Assembly: GCF_011397635.1 (NCBI RefSeq)
Contig: NC_064759.1
Coordinates: 23,336,428-23,400,427 of the forward strand
Origin: Epinephelus fuscoguttatus
Lineage: Eukaryota; Chordata; Actinopteri; Perciformes; Serranidae
Length of the DNA stretch: 64,000 nucleotides
Direction of reading: 5' to 3'
A program made the translations under genes and the position numbers. Positions within the stretch are counted from its first letter, which is position 1. Each line of letters opens with the position of its first letter. This document shows positions 37,401-48,183 of the stretch, one piece after another. The notes below the pieces were generated by a model. That model was not told the origin of the DNA and did not search any database. It saw nothing but the letters and a program-made list of their open reading frames with translations.

Positions 37401-38640
37401 TTTTCATATAAAATGCCCCCTCAACAAAGAGCTGCACTCTGGATGTTAATGTATTCAATAATCAGCAGCGTCCAGATGCAGGAGGTATGCACTGCAGCTG
37501 TCTGTTTCTGTTTAGCCTCTCCTCTGTTTCCTTGCCTCAAGTGCACAGTCCTGCACTCTGATCCTATCTGCACGCAGTTCACCCACTCCTGCCTTTAATA
37601 TTCACTTTCTGAGGCATTGTTTTAAAGGTGCTGATCAAACGGTGTTTTTTGGCTTGAAAAAGTTTAATTATCAACCAGAGGATTTTGTTGGGACTCAAAA
37701 TGGAAAATCTGGAATTTCACTTAAAATTGTGGAGCTGGCCGTAAAGTCTGCACCTGCTCCGCTCAGCCCAGAAATACACTTTTTAATGCAGCAACTTTAA
37801 ACAAACTTAAGTCGTCTTGAGCGCACACACTGTTCAAGTTACTCTAATTTGCTTTTACATTAATTATCAGTATCACCGTATTTTTTAAATCGGGCTGCAG
37901 TTAAAAAAAAAAAAATCAAATAAATATTTTTATAAATGCAAACATTGGCTGCAAGTAAAAACAAATTAAATCTGACATAATAAAAAAAGGGCAAAATCTG
38001 GAGGATAAAAGAATAAATATTAAATATCTTATTGTAATATAATTTATGAATAACCTGTCTGACGTGATGAATCACCTGTCAGCTGCTGATGCGCGTGAAC
38101 AAAAAGTGATATTTGGATACAAAACGGAGAGCTTTTATTGTAGAAAAAAATCGAGAAATTAATTATAATTTTTGCGCCATAGCTACAACCTAAAATAATG
38201 TCAAGATCAAGTGCAATAATTAATTTACGCTATTGTTATTATTATTATTTATAATAATAATGATAATAATAATAATATTAATAATAAGAATTTAGAGTTT
38301 TTAAAACTTTGAATTAAAATAAATTACAAATTAAATACGTTACTTCAACATTACAGATGTTGTAAATGGAGAAAACGAACCATTTATGGAGCCATGTTAC
38401 TCAGATATTAAAGAAACAGAAAAAAATAGTTAAATGTAATTTGATAGTGGGGTGCAGTCACTTTGGACTATTTATTATTACTGAACTTATTGTCCATGTT
38501 GTGTGACACAACAGTTCTCGTCTTTGGGATTAGTCAGGGGTTCATATGTGTCATGCATTTCTTTTTTCCCCCAATAGCTGGATGATAAATTCTCTTTCGT
38601 TTCTCAGTTACACCCCTCCTTTTAGCCCCCTCCTTCCCCC

Positions 38641-38642
<2 letters not shown>
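31398..38642. other. Long non-coding interval 3' of twist1
   Basis: Seven kilobases without a supportable gene. 34439-34858 holds a 139-codon frame with no recognised domain. The GC-richer core there (34570-34790) is repeat-poor and includes cattagagccctattaacc, so it may be a conserved non-coding element. 38220-38290 is an ATT/ATA-rich simple tract. Confidence 0.35.

Positions 38643-38707
<65 letters not shown>
38643..38707 (+). repeat. (CA)n microsatellite
   Basis: More than 30 CA units without interruption. Confidence 0.97.
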
Positions 38708-38710
<3 letters not shown>

Positions 38711-40430
38711 TCAAAGTAGTCTGAAGCTTCGACGGCAGCAGGCCCGTTAGTGTTGGAAGCTTTGGAAAAACATCCTGATCTTCACATCTCATCTTACAGC
38801 CAAATAATCAGCAAGTCAACATGTCACGCAACCACAGTTATCACAGACTGTCTCTCTGTCCTTACAGCCTACCTTTGTCTCAGCGCGCTCCCTCAGCTCC
38901 ATGTTAGTTAGTCCCTGCAGGTGGTGGCCAGTTTTATAAATCCAATTTGAATCAAACCTACTGGATGATCTGACTGTAGGACTACAGACTCACACAGTTC
39001 GTGTCTGTGTGGAAGCAAAGCTCCTCCGAGCTCCGTCTCTGCAGAGTAATGCGCTGCACGGCGAGTCTCTGCACAGTCTGAACATCTGCTCGTTTCACGT
39101 GACTTTTTTTAAAAATACTAACATCTGTTCTAAATAGGTTTCATTCTGTGCCTCTGCATCGTGTCAATTGCCAACTCCTCTCTCCTGAAAAAAGGGGGGA
39201 GAGGAAACTTATTCAAGCCCATTGCGTAAGGGCTGAATTGGAAATTTTAAAAAAGAACAAAGCTTTTTGTGATGCATGCCATTTATGATAGGCCATGTTT
39301 ATTTATCTGGAACTGAGTGAAAACTCTTCAAAGTTTCAAGAAAAGCTGTTTATTGATCTGGCCTGTGTGTGTGAAGCATTCCCCTCCAACATTTCAGTGA
39401 GAGCAGCCTGTATATGTACAGACCTACTGCTATACCTTCACGGCCTCCTTAAATTTCATAGACATCTGGGAATTCCATACATGCCTCGCAAGCCAATTAC
39501 ACACCTTCAAACGGGCACATACTTTGATTTGGACAGTGAGTAACACTTTCCCAGATCACTGAGATCAATCACAGCAATGCAATACTAGTATGAAAGATTT
39601 ATTTAGTGACAATAATCCGAGATATACCTTATGCGTAAAGACGCACAAAGCCTGTTTGGTTATGTTGCAAATCCGCAAAATCATAAGAGGTTACTGCCAG
39701 TGCAATACGCAAAATAATTCATAATAATTGTTTGATTTTGTCATCATGAATTTATATAGGTCAGGCACGGTTATGCTGCAGTAAAACTGTATAGAAACAC
39801 GTTAACTGCTCTGCTGTTTATGTTGAGAAGAGAGACTGTAGCGTGGGCTCAATAGCAGGTTGACATGACCCCAGTGTAACTTATTTACTTATAATGTTGA
39901 GTCTCAGGTCCAGTCCTTAATCCAACTGTAAACAAATCCAGGAAAAGAGAGAGTGAGAGGGAAACTGGAGACTGCTGCACGAGCCCTTTCAAATTTTAAT
40001 TAAAATGGACTTGTAACTCGGTTTATACAGACTCACTTTTTTTCTGCTGCGGATTTTTTCCTGCAGTAAAACTTTTTTGCAGGTTTAAATCGCGTCTTAA
40101 GTAGTTTTCGTTATAAATGACGAGAAAAAGGTGTTTTCTTTTGTTCTTTTTGGATGTGTAACAATATATTTAAAATAATAGCTGCATGTTTCTCCAACGC
40201 TTTCGCTCGAGCCAATAATAACTCCATCTGTTTTCCCAAGTGACTGGCGATATACTGGAGGCTTTTGTCATTAAATCTGATGTGAAGGCAAGTCCACGTG
40301 ATAGGCTACATATATAACAGCTATTTCATTTCACAGACAATTTATGTTGTCCAACAAATTCCAGTGCATTTCATTTTAAACAATTAAATTAGCCTGACAC
40401 AAAAGAGAAAGTCAAACACTTTAATCGTCT
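38708..40430. other. Proximal 3' flank of twist1, non-coding
   Basis: Repeat-poor. 38710-39120 is relatively GC- and CpG-rich. No peptide or splice-paired exon recognised. A plausible place for proximal twist1 control elements, by position only. Confidence 0.3.
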
Positions 40431-40439
40431 TTTTCTTTA

Positions 40440-40965
40440 ATGCAAAAAATATACAAACATTTACAAAAAAAAACGATAATAAAAAATAGGAATGTATTCA
40501 GACACAGGATCTATTCCTCAATGTAACACGTTTCATCAATAAATAAATAAATGTATTCTGAAAATATTTTTTTTTTTTTTGCACAGGTTAGATCCACACA
40601 GTCAGCCTTAAAATGTGAGCTACACCACCAGTTGACAGTCTCACAACTGCTTCAATAATGCACTTTAACCTCCACAGAAATAAGTCCAAAGACATGCATT
40701 CAAAATGTCTTTTCTTAAAAAAAAAACAAAAAAACAACAAAACATGATATTTTCAACATTCGTCGTCAACAACATGAAAACGCATCAGAATGGGAGTGTG
40801 TGGAGCTAACGCACGGCTGCAGGTCCCTGTCGGGCCTCCTGCAAAAAAAAAAAAGATCCCCCCAGAGCTTCTGTCGTCTTTGGTTTAAATAGTGTGATCC
40901 CATGTATCCAGCATTGGACTCCAGATTTGTCCCGTCAGAATGTGATAAGTAGATTCAGCAGTCAC
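40440..40965 (-). other. twist1: Probable non-coding exon 2 (3' UTR) of twist1
   Basis: On the - strand an acceptor ttgtctaacctacag precedes 40965, and a possible donor (aatg|gtacgc) lies at 41132/41131, 26 bases after the stop codon. Vertebrate Twist1 has a second, wholly non-coding exon after a short intron, so this layout is expected. The intron would be 166 bp. ATTAAA signals on the - strand near 40440 and 40425 could end the message. The exact ends are inferred. Confidence 0.5.
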
Positions 40966-41157
40966 CTGTAGGTTAGACAAGGCATTAATGATCACTAAAC
41001 TGTGCAGATGAGTAAACAAGATAACCCCGCATTAGACCACAGTACACAGGAAAATATAACATCATTTAGTGGGTTGTTTGTGCCACAGTTTCAGGCGTGG
41101 ATCATGCGTTATAGTTGAGAATCAAGCGTACCATTTAGGGCATAATTTCTCCAGATG

Positions 41158-41664
41158 TTAGTGAGATGTTGACATGGACCAAGCGCCCTCCATCCTCCAT
41201 ACAGAGAAGGCGTAGCTCAGCCTCTCATGAGCCACATAACTACAACTTGACATTTTGGAGTCCAGCTCGTCGCTCTGCAGCACCTGGTAGAGGAAGTCGA
41301 TGTATCTGGCTGCAAGTTTTAGGGTCTGTATTTTGCTGAGTTTATCCGAGGGCAATGTGGGGATAATTTTCCGCAAAGCCGCGAACGCCTCGTTGAGAGA
41401 CTGGGTCCTCTGACGCTCCCGGACGTTGGCCATGACCCGCTGCGACTGGAGCTCCTCGAAAGACTGGGGGCTGCTGCTGCTGGACTTCTTCCCTCTTTTC
41501 CCAGGGGTCGGGCTATCTGAGTCCTCCCCGTTTTTCCTGCTCGGTCTCCTCTTCCTCCCACACCTCTTCGGCTGTCTGTCCAGCTCCCCCTCGCTGTTGC
41601 TCAGGCTGTCCACAGGAGAGACGGGGGAGCTGCCCGACTCTTCCCCCAGATTTTCCTCAGACAT
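41158..41664 (-). CDS. twist1: Twist1 bHLH transcription factor (168 aa, single coding exon)
   Basis: Twist1 is a nuclear bHLH factor that pairs with E proteins, binds E-boxes and directs cranial neural crest, sclerotome, limb/fin mesenchyme and EMT programmes. Residues 1-30 start [17 protein letters not shown]. Two basic nuclear localisation runs follow (RKRR 37-40, KRGKK 56-60). The bHLH spans about 76-129 with basic [10 protein letters not shown] and helix 1 [14 protein letters not shown], essentially identical to human. ELDSK at 133-137 is the Twist1 form (Twist2 has EMDNK). The WR/Twist box ([18 protein letters not shown]) is at 148-165. I start at ATG 41664. The frame stays open upstream to 41700, but there the codon is TTG and the added residues are not Twist-like. 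The long Gly tracts of mammalian TWIST1 are absent, as is usual in fish. I favour the twist1b paralogue from [10 protein letters not shown] and the STSH end, without proof. Confidence 0.97.
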   Translation of the reverse strand: MSEENLGEESGSSPVSPVDSLSNSEGELDRQPKRCGRKRRPSRKNGEDSDSPTPGKRGKKSSSSSPQSFEELQSQRVMANVRERQRTQSLNEAFAALRKIIPTLPSDKLSKIQTLKLAARYIDFLYQVLQSDELDSKMSSCSYVAHERLSYAFSVWRMEGAWSMSTSH

Positions 41665-41833
41665 CTCCACTTGGGTAGATGGCGGCCAGAAAGTGTCCAA
41701 AAATTGATTTCCCTCTCATGAAGTCACGGAATTGGTCCACCTGTAGGTCCGCCTGGCTTTGAAGACACCAAAGTATCCATAGATGGGTTCCTGGGAGGAC
41801 AAGTCTTTTCTGATACTTGAGAAACTTAGGCAG

Positions 41834-41841
41834 TTCTTATA
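41834..41841 (-). promoter_or_regulatory. TATA-like box of twist1
   Basis: On the - strand, TATAAGAA about 170 bases upstream of the ATG, preceded by a C-rich stretch (gtccctccccaaaa). A start site about 30 bases downstream would leave a 5' UTR of roughly 140 bases, reasonable for this gene. Confidence 0.55.
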
Positions 41842-41859
41842 GGCTGCATGGCGTAAACT

Positions 41860-43346
41860 TTTTGGGGAGGGACAGGATTGGCCAAGAAGATGGATTACGT
41901 GAGGCGAGGGGGTGGGAGCACTCAAGGAGCTATCAGAGAGGCCCCTAATACAAAGTCAGAGCTGGAGAAGATAACTGCATTTTCACATTATTTATTGATT
42001 GCGCCAAAAACAACCAAAATATGACATTAATCATCATGACTCCAACATTTAATCAGACGAAACAATCTTTTAATTTTCATTTAATTAAGCTCAAGGAAGG
42101 CGAATTGTGTATTACCTCATCATGCATTGGCTAAAATGACTTTTAAAAAACGAAATCACATTAAAAAACACTCACATTTAATTTAAATGAACACATTATG
42201 ACAGCTTCGCTTCCCTTGCAGGTCTGAGCGCAGACAGTGCGTATTTTTATCCCTTCATCCATCCATCGGCACCCCAATAAAATACCCAATGTCCCATCAA
42301 ATCACTGTTGCTATATGTTTGCTGTAACTTCCAGTAATTCTATGATCTGACACTTCTTTTTTTAAATCAAGCACTGTGCAACCCTGGCTCATCTCTGCAG
42401 ACCAAACCCACATGGATCTTTGGATTTATGTTCATCTAGTCTCTCTTAAAGCAAGTGAGATCAAAAGACTTTCATATAGGCAACATATGATCCCAATCTT
42501 ACATTTTTGACATGCAGCCAGTGCTGCACATTTTTCAAACTTTTCCTTGGGAGGATTGCTGCATGCTCTAATTATATTCCCCACAAGAGGGCATGTTTTT
42601 TGTATACTGTAATATACCATAAAATATATGTAAAAGCGTGCTGAAATAATGCGTCTTTGTTCATCTATAAAACAATACTAGAAGTGACTATTGTTGGTTC
42701 CAGTCAGACAGGAGGAGAAGGCAGCTCTGTGTTTAAGACCCTGTGGTATTTACTAGGCTGGTGATACAATATCCATCTTGTTTAGTGGAGGATTACTTTG
42801 TTTAGGTTGAGATGGCTGTGGTCCACAGGAGCAGCATCTGGTTCAGGAAACAGGGGGGCAGTCAGGGTCAGAGGTCACAACACCAGCGAACATCTATTTA
42901 CATCCTCATGGAGGCCTGAGAGTGAAGTATTGTTCCAGGTGAAACACAGGCTTGTTTAACTGTCTCATTTTACATTTTAACTAAAGGGAACGTCACATGT
43001 GTCACATTTCCTGCTGCAAAGTGAAGATAGAACTTCATATTGTTAAGTTTCAAATGTGCATTTTTCTGCAGATGGAGATGATGGTGCTGAGAAGAACTCA
43101 AGCCTCTTCAAGGTGAGTGTACGTGTGTACCTGTCTGGTAGCCCTGTCCATGGTGCTGATCTCAGTACGCACTCACACACACCTCTCTCTACCTGCTGTA
43201 CCTCACAGGTAAGCTCTCCACTGCCCTGTCTGAATCCTTTTGCCATCACTTTTCGTGCTTTATCTCTTAACAAAAGTACCAACAAGCTCAGATCTTATCT
43301 TGACAGCTTGCTTGGCTGTTTCTTTGAAATAAAAACTTGATGTGTT
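41860..43346. other. Upstream flank of twist1; one exon-like motif, no gene assigned
   Basis: Non-coding as far as visible. At 43072-43112 a 41 bp segment is bounded by a good acceptor (tttttctgcag) and a consensus donor (aag|gtgagt), but no partner exon or homology was found. Confidence 0.35.
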
Positions 43347-43786
43347 CATGGATGGATTACTGAACGGGCCTATCCAGGCCCAGGCCCAGGGGCCCAAGGT
43401 GTCAGGCCTCCTCCCCTTGCCTCCACCTGCAAAATGTTGCTCCAGTCAACATGTACCGGTCAGAAAGAGGCTCAAAATGACCACAAAAAGATGCAAAGGA
43501 ATTGTAAAGAGACACAAAATAACTACAAAGAGACAAAAACAACCAAAAAAGTCACGAAGTGTTCTAAAAAAGAAACAAATGTCTTATTAAAAGACACAAA
43601 GTGACCACAAAGAGACACAAAACAACCACATGAAGACAGACACAAAACCACAAAATTATGCAAAATGACTACAAAGAAATGTGTGTGACTTGGTGTCTGT
43701 GTGTGTCTTGCTCCTCTGCAGGAGAGGTGGTGGGGCCTTCTGCAAATCTGTGCCCAGGGGCCCATTGTTTCATGATCCACCCATTG
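43347..43786. mobile_element. MITE-like element with internal minisatellite (GGATGGATTA family), copy 2, both ends present
   Basis: The left end is catggatggattactgaac, then gggcc. The reverse complement of the right end is caatgggtggatcatgaaac, then gggcccctgggc. The interior (43460-43680) is a degenerate tandem array of roughly 20-24 bp units like agacacaaaatgaccacaaa. Palindromic ends with a variable tandem interior suggest a non-autonomous DNA transposon. No transposase is present. Confidence 0.7.
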
Positions 43787-43892
43787 ATGTGTGAGATATT
43801 TCATGCAGTGTGTAAACAAAGGATTTGTATCTCATATAAAATGTGTGATTTCATAGGCTTTTAAGTATTTTTTGTCTTAAATTTTGCCTATA

Positions 43893-44015
43893 TGATGGTG
43901 AAAAGTAACTAAGTACATTTACTTAAATCCTATACTTAAGTGCAGATTTGAGGTACTTGTACTTTGCTTGAGTATTTCAGAGGAAACAACATACTTTTTA
44001 CTCCACTATTAATAT
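43893..44015 (+). repeat. AGTA-rich dispersed repeat, copy 2
   Basis: Contains 'aactaagtacatttactta', 'tgaggtacttgtactttg' and 'ttttactccacta', in the same order as the other copies. Starts within 110 bp of the end of a GGATGGATTA-family element; at 10148-10620 the same two families also abut. Confidence 0.65.
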
Positions 44016-46304
44016 TAACTGTGGTAACTGAGGGATGAGGGGAGATGTCATGCAACAAATGTCTGTTGCTTCCTTCTTTAGTTTCTTTTACCTGCTCTTG
44101 TTGACTGATATTTATGTTTACGCTTTACTGAATCTCAGATCGGTGTCCTTCCTCTCCTGCACATTTCAACTGAGCTTTACGATTGTCTTTCATCATGATG
44201 TTCTGATTAAGAAAAAAAACAGTCCCCACTCCATCCAGGGATGTTTTGATTACCTGGTCAACATCTTAGACCCCTTGGCCAGAAGGACACACCATCTTTC
44301 CTTATTTTGAAAACGATGGTAATAATGCATAAGCTAGTATTCACTCCCACTCTACATTTACATTTCTTGGCAGATTGCTCTGCAGAGTTCAGCTCTTTGC
44401 TGCTGAAGTGACTCTGAGAAAACACAGCTGCTTCTCGGGAATATGATGTCATCACAGGACAACTCCTCCAGTGTTGATCTTTAATAAAGACAAAACTTTC
44501 ATCAGTCGGTCACAGACTGTCAGGGCCTGACAATTACAAGTAAGAGGAGATAAACAGCGCTGATTGTTTTTTGGTGTGATTTACCGTACGTCGCCGCCCG
44601 CTCTGCCTGAATCAGTGGCAAATAACTGATGAAGAAAGCCTTTGTCCTTATCAATGAGCAGTGAGTGGGTGTTATGATAAAGTCAAGTGTATGTTTCTGA
44701 CTCATGCAACTTGACACACCAGTCATGAGTGACCCCAGAGCGTCATTAACCACCCCTCCCCGAGGTCAAATCAAGGCAGACACAACTCAGGCTCTCACTC
44801 ACTAAGTCCTGAGCCACAGCCAGATCCACAGAGACCCGTCTATTTTCTCTGCTTGAGCCTTGGAAGGCAGTGTTTCTCTATCAGCCTACTCATATCTATT
44901 GAAATAACAAACCACAGTCCTCCACATGCACGACGCTCCCACAATTGACAGTGATATTCATGTTCACTCCATTAAAGTTTAACCGCAATGAGTGCAGTGC
45001 CAACTCGCCGAGATGGATCAACTGCATGGGATGAGAAAAGACAGGGGTGCGTTCTTCAAAGAGCAAGTCCCAGATAGCCTGTAATCAACCCTCAGGACTA
45101 ACAAGGTCAAACAGCAGAACTGGATGACAGCATGTTTCCTCAGCAATAGTCTCAAAATGTCCCATTCTGTAGAGAAACCCAGACATCATGTCAGGGGGAT
45201 TTCTGATAACAGTGGTCCAGTGGTGGTGGGAGAGGATCTGGGGTGTTGAATCAGGAGGTGAAGATGAAAACAGGCCTTTATAAGCTGTCTGGACACATAG
45301 GAGCCAGGACTCCTGAAGTTAGCTGTAAAAGAAAGCCTTTGAAAGTCCAGTGCTTTGATGTTGCAGGTTCTAATCGTGGTTCAAGTCCTGTATTCCTGCA
45401 GCTGAGCACAATTTGAGCTTGTCAGAGAAAACTGAGCAGCAAAGCCTGCCCGCTCCTGAAACCTTATCTCATAAGTATTGATTTTTGTAGAGCAAAAGGC
45501 TGATTTTGTGCAGGACGAGGTGCACGTCTGCATATGCACGTGTGTGAGCGTAAAAGATGTTCTGTTAAATCTATTCATGTCGCCCTAATGACTCTGTGGG
45601 ATATCAGACAGCTCTACCGCACAATGACACCTTATTAGCCACTAAGAACCAACAAACCTCCAGTATGTTTTCACAGCTTGGATGCTTGGGGTGATGTGGG
45701 GTCTGTGGAAGAACTGGCATCCCCAGCAGTATAATCTCTGTCTCACACACACACACTCACACACACACTAAACAAACACTGGGCCTTCCTCCCAGGGTGT
45801 GAGAAAGTGTTTCACTGGTCTAACTTTACTCACAAAACAACAATACAATATATACTATATGAGGGGAAAAACAAAAGCTTAGAGAATCACTGAATCCTGC
45901 ATTTAATCGACATGACCTCACTTTATGTCATGAACATTAGCTCATATATTTTGTGCCCCTGCCACTGCTAAAACTTAAACCTCCAGACCACTGAGCCGTG
46001 CCTTCTGCTGCCTATAAAGCCCATTGCCACCCAGCAGACCACACACACGTTCACCCAGCCTGCTGCAGCATGGAGACCAGTGCATTGACCCATGCAATGA
46101 AAATATCTGTTCACAGAGTTACAGTAGCTTCACCATATTGTGGCAAGACTTATAGGAGCTTGGCAGGTGCTGCTGTGAGTTCAGAGATACTCTATCTGCA
46201 TGTAGCTCATATGGAAATGTGATTAATGTGTCAGTGTTAGGTAGGCAAGAAATACACCCAGTTGCTAGTTTCTGCACTAACAGCTAAAACTGATGCAGTC
46301 TAAT
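44016..46304. other. Non-coding interval; nothing definite
   Basis: No gene supported. A TATAAAG at 46013 precedes an ATG at 46070 and a short frame to 46222, but the peptide has no recognisable feature. A CA-rich patch lies at 45741-45768. Confidence 0.35.
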
Positions 46305-46819
46305 ATCCTCCTGAGACCCACAGTGTTGTTTGGTATGCATTTTTAATTTCTCCTAGCTATTTGGGATCAGTAGGACCTGATAAGTATAAAAAAAAAACTG
46401 AACATTGTAAATGATAATAAAGACTCAATATCCTCAAACGAGACGATAATAAAGTCCTGTTGTCTTCAAACTAGTACTTTCTAATTAACAACGTCATAGC
46501 TTGTTACTGTTGCTAAAATTGGTAATTGTATGGCATGTCAAATTACAAACGTAGTGTCAATCATTAAATTAAATCAGGTTTTTTACTTTGTCCTCTTTTG
46601 TGTCGAGGTCAGCTGCAGACTGACTTGGCAGAGATGGCTGCCATCTTGTTTTTACATGGATTAGTGTATTGTGGTTTTGCTACCACTAGATGGCACAAAA
46701 AAGTGTCCACGGACGAGGACAACAGGTCTAAAGTAAGCAGAGTGAGTATAAGGTCCAGTAAACCCCAAATGTAATGTAATGTGATGTCTTCAAATGAGGA
46801 CACGGGGTCTCAGAAGGAT
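46305..46819 (+). mobile_element. MITE, ATCCTCCTGAGACCC family, copy 1
   Basis: The ends are atcctcctgagaccc and the inverted gggtctcagaaggat. The 515 bp interior is non-coding and includes 'gatggctgccatcttgttt' and two 'tgag(g/c)ac..gtc' patches. A second copy lies in opposite orientation at 48184-48920. A 16 bp inverted end, short length and lack of coding identify a non-autonomous DNA transposon. Superfamily not assigned. Confidence 0.8.
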
Positions 46820-48183
46820 ATAAAAAGGTGTTTGTGTAATTAGAGTTTTTCTTTAATCATTCAAACACAAACACAGACAGATTCAAGTATTATTACCTTT
46901 AGTTATACTGTATCCAAAGGCCGGTGGCAAATGTGCATATTTAGAACAACCAAAATAAGTATTTAGCAATTATAGCAATACAACCAGATCATCAAAGTTT
47001 CCCAAAAATGCTATAAGCAAAAAGGCAGATCCGTGAACTCTTAAAGGTCTCACCTTCATCACTGACTTTAGTTAACGTGTTCATATGACACTAGGATAAA
47101 ATAAATAAATAAAAATATATAGATTTAATCCATTTTCTAAGATCTGGAGAAGTTGTGCTTTATCATGATCTGCAGATCAGCTATGACAACCCCTACTTTT
47201 GTCATTGCAAAGTCACATTCTGATATATTGGGCAATTCTGTTCAGACCATAGAGGGGTTTCTAATATTTTGTCCATGCTTTTTATATTAATGAGAGTAGA
47301 CTAAACAAAGGTCAAGTAGGCTACATATCAACATAATACAGTAGCCTATAATGCATACAAGTATTTGTGTAATAAAGTAAAATAAAGTCACTAAAAGTCA
47401 TGTTAGATAGGAGAATACAGTGAACAGTTGTAGCCATTGCTGCTGAGTACACACTGTACTGTCAGTGTTAAAGAGTCATTTCACCCAAATCACAAACCAG
47501 TGGTATCTGCAGATAGTTTTGGTTTTCTGTGCAGCAATTTGAGGCATCTGCTTTAGTGATTTCAATGGAATTTTGTTTGTGGTGCTCATAACATTGAAAA
47601 ATAACATTCATGAAACTCAACAGCGTCATTTCTTTCCAGAAACAATGCCCCATACAGTTAGCATTGATAATTCACAGACCTCGCTGTCCACTGTTTTTAT
47701 TGGACATATTTTCCACAGATGAAAAAGTCCTGATGAAATGTATATTGAAATATAAAACAGGTTGCAAATGCAACATAGTTCAGCTGATGTGGATGTGAAA
47801 TGCTCTACGATAAAAGCTGTATGTCGGCACTTTAACCTCACAGATGCTGCTTTAAGTATCTGACCTAATGTGTTGGAGAAGAGAGCCAACACAACAAATA
47901 ATACAGTATATGCCACATTCCTGACTGCACTGTGCAGACAATAAACAGACCTTTTAATTGAATATGTTTTAATAGTAAGTTTGAGTTTATTAACATTCAT
48001 ATTCTCAGTTAAAACTGAAACAAAGCAGAAATTCCATTTTTAAAGGAAATGATTTTACATCCTAAAAATAAACATATATCACTACACACATGTACCCATA
48101 CATTCATACTCACACATTTACAAATACAACCATACACTTACACACACCCATGCATACATTTTAAACTAACATAAAACAGCAAA
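46820..48183. other. Spacer between the two inverted MITEs; no gene
   Basis: AT-rich, non-coding. The 124-codon frame at 47626-48000 (- strand) has no recognised feature. Confidence 0.4.

Noticed and set aside
41426..41707. 93-codon + strand frame opposite twist1
   Set aside because: Shadow of the twist1 coding strand. Its composition (Ser/Leu/Pro) follows from the antisense of the Twist1 codons.
45998..46222. TATAAAG followed by an ATG and a 50-codon frame
   Set aside because: The spacing is suggestive, but the peptide has no feature and TATAAA matches are frequent in AT-rich DNA.
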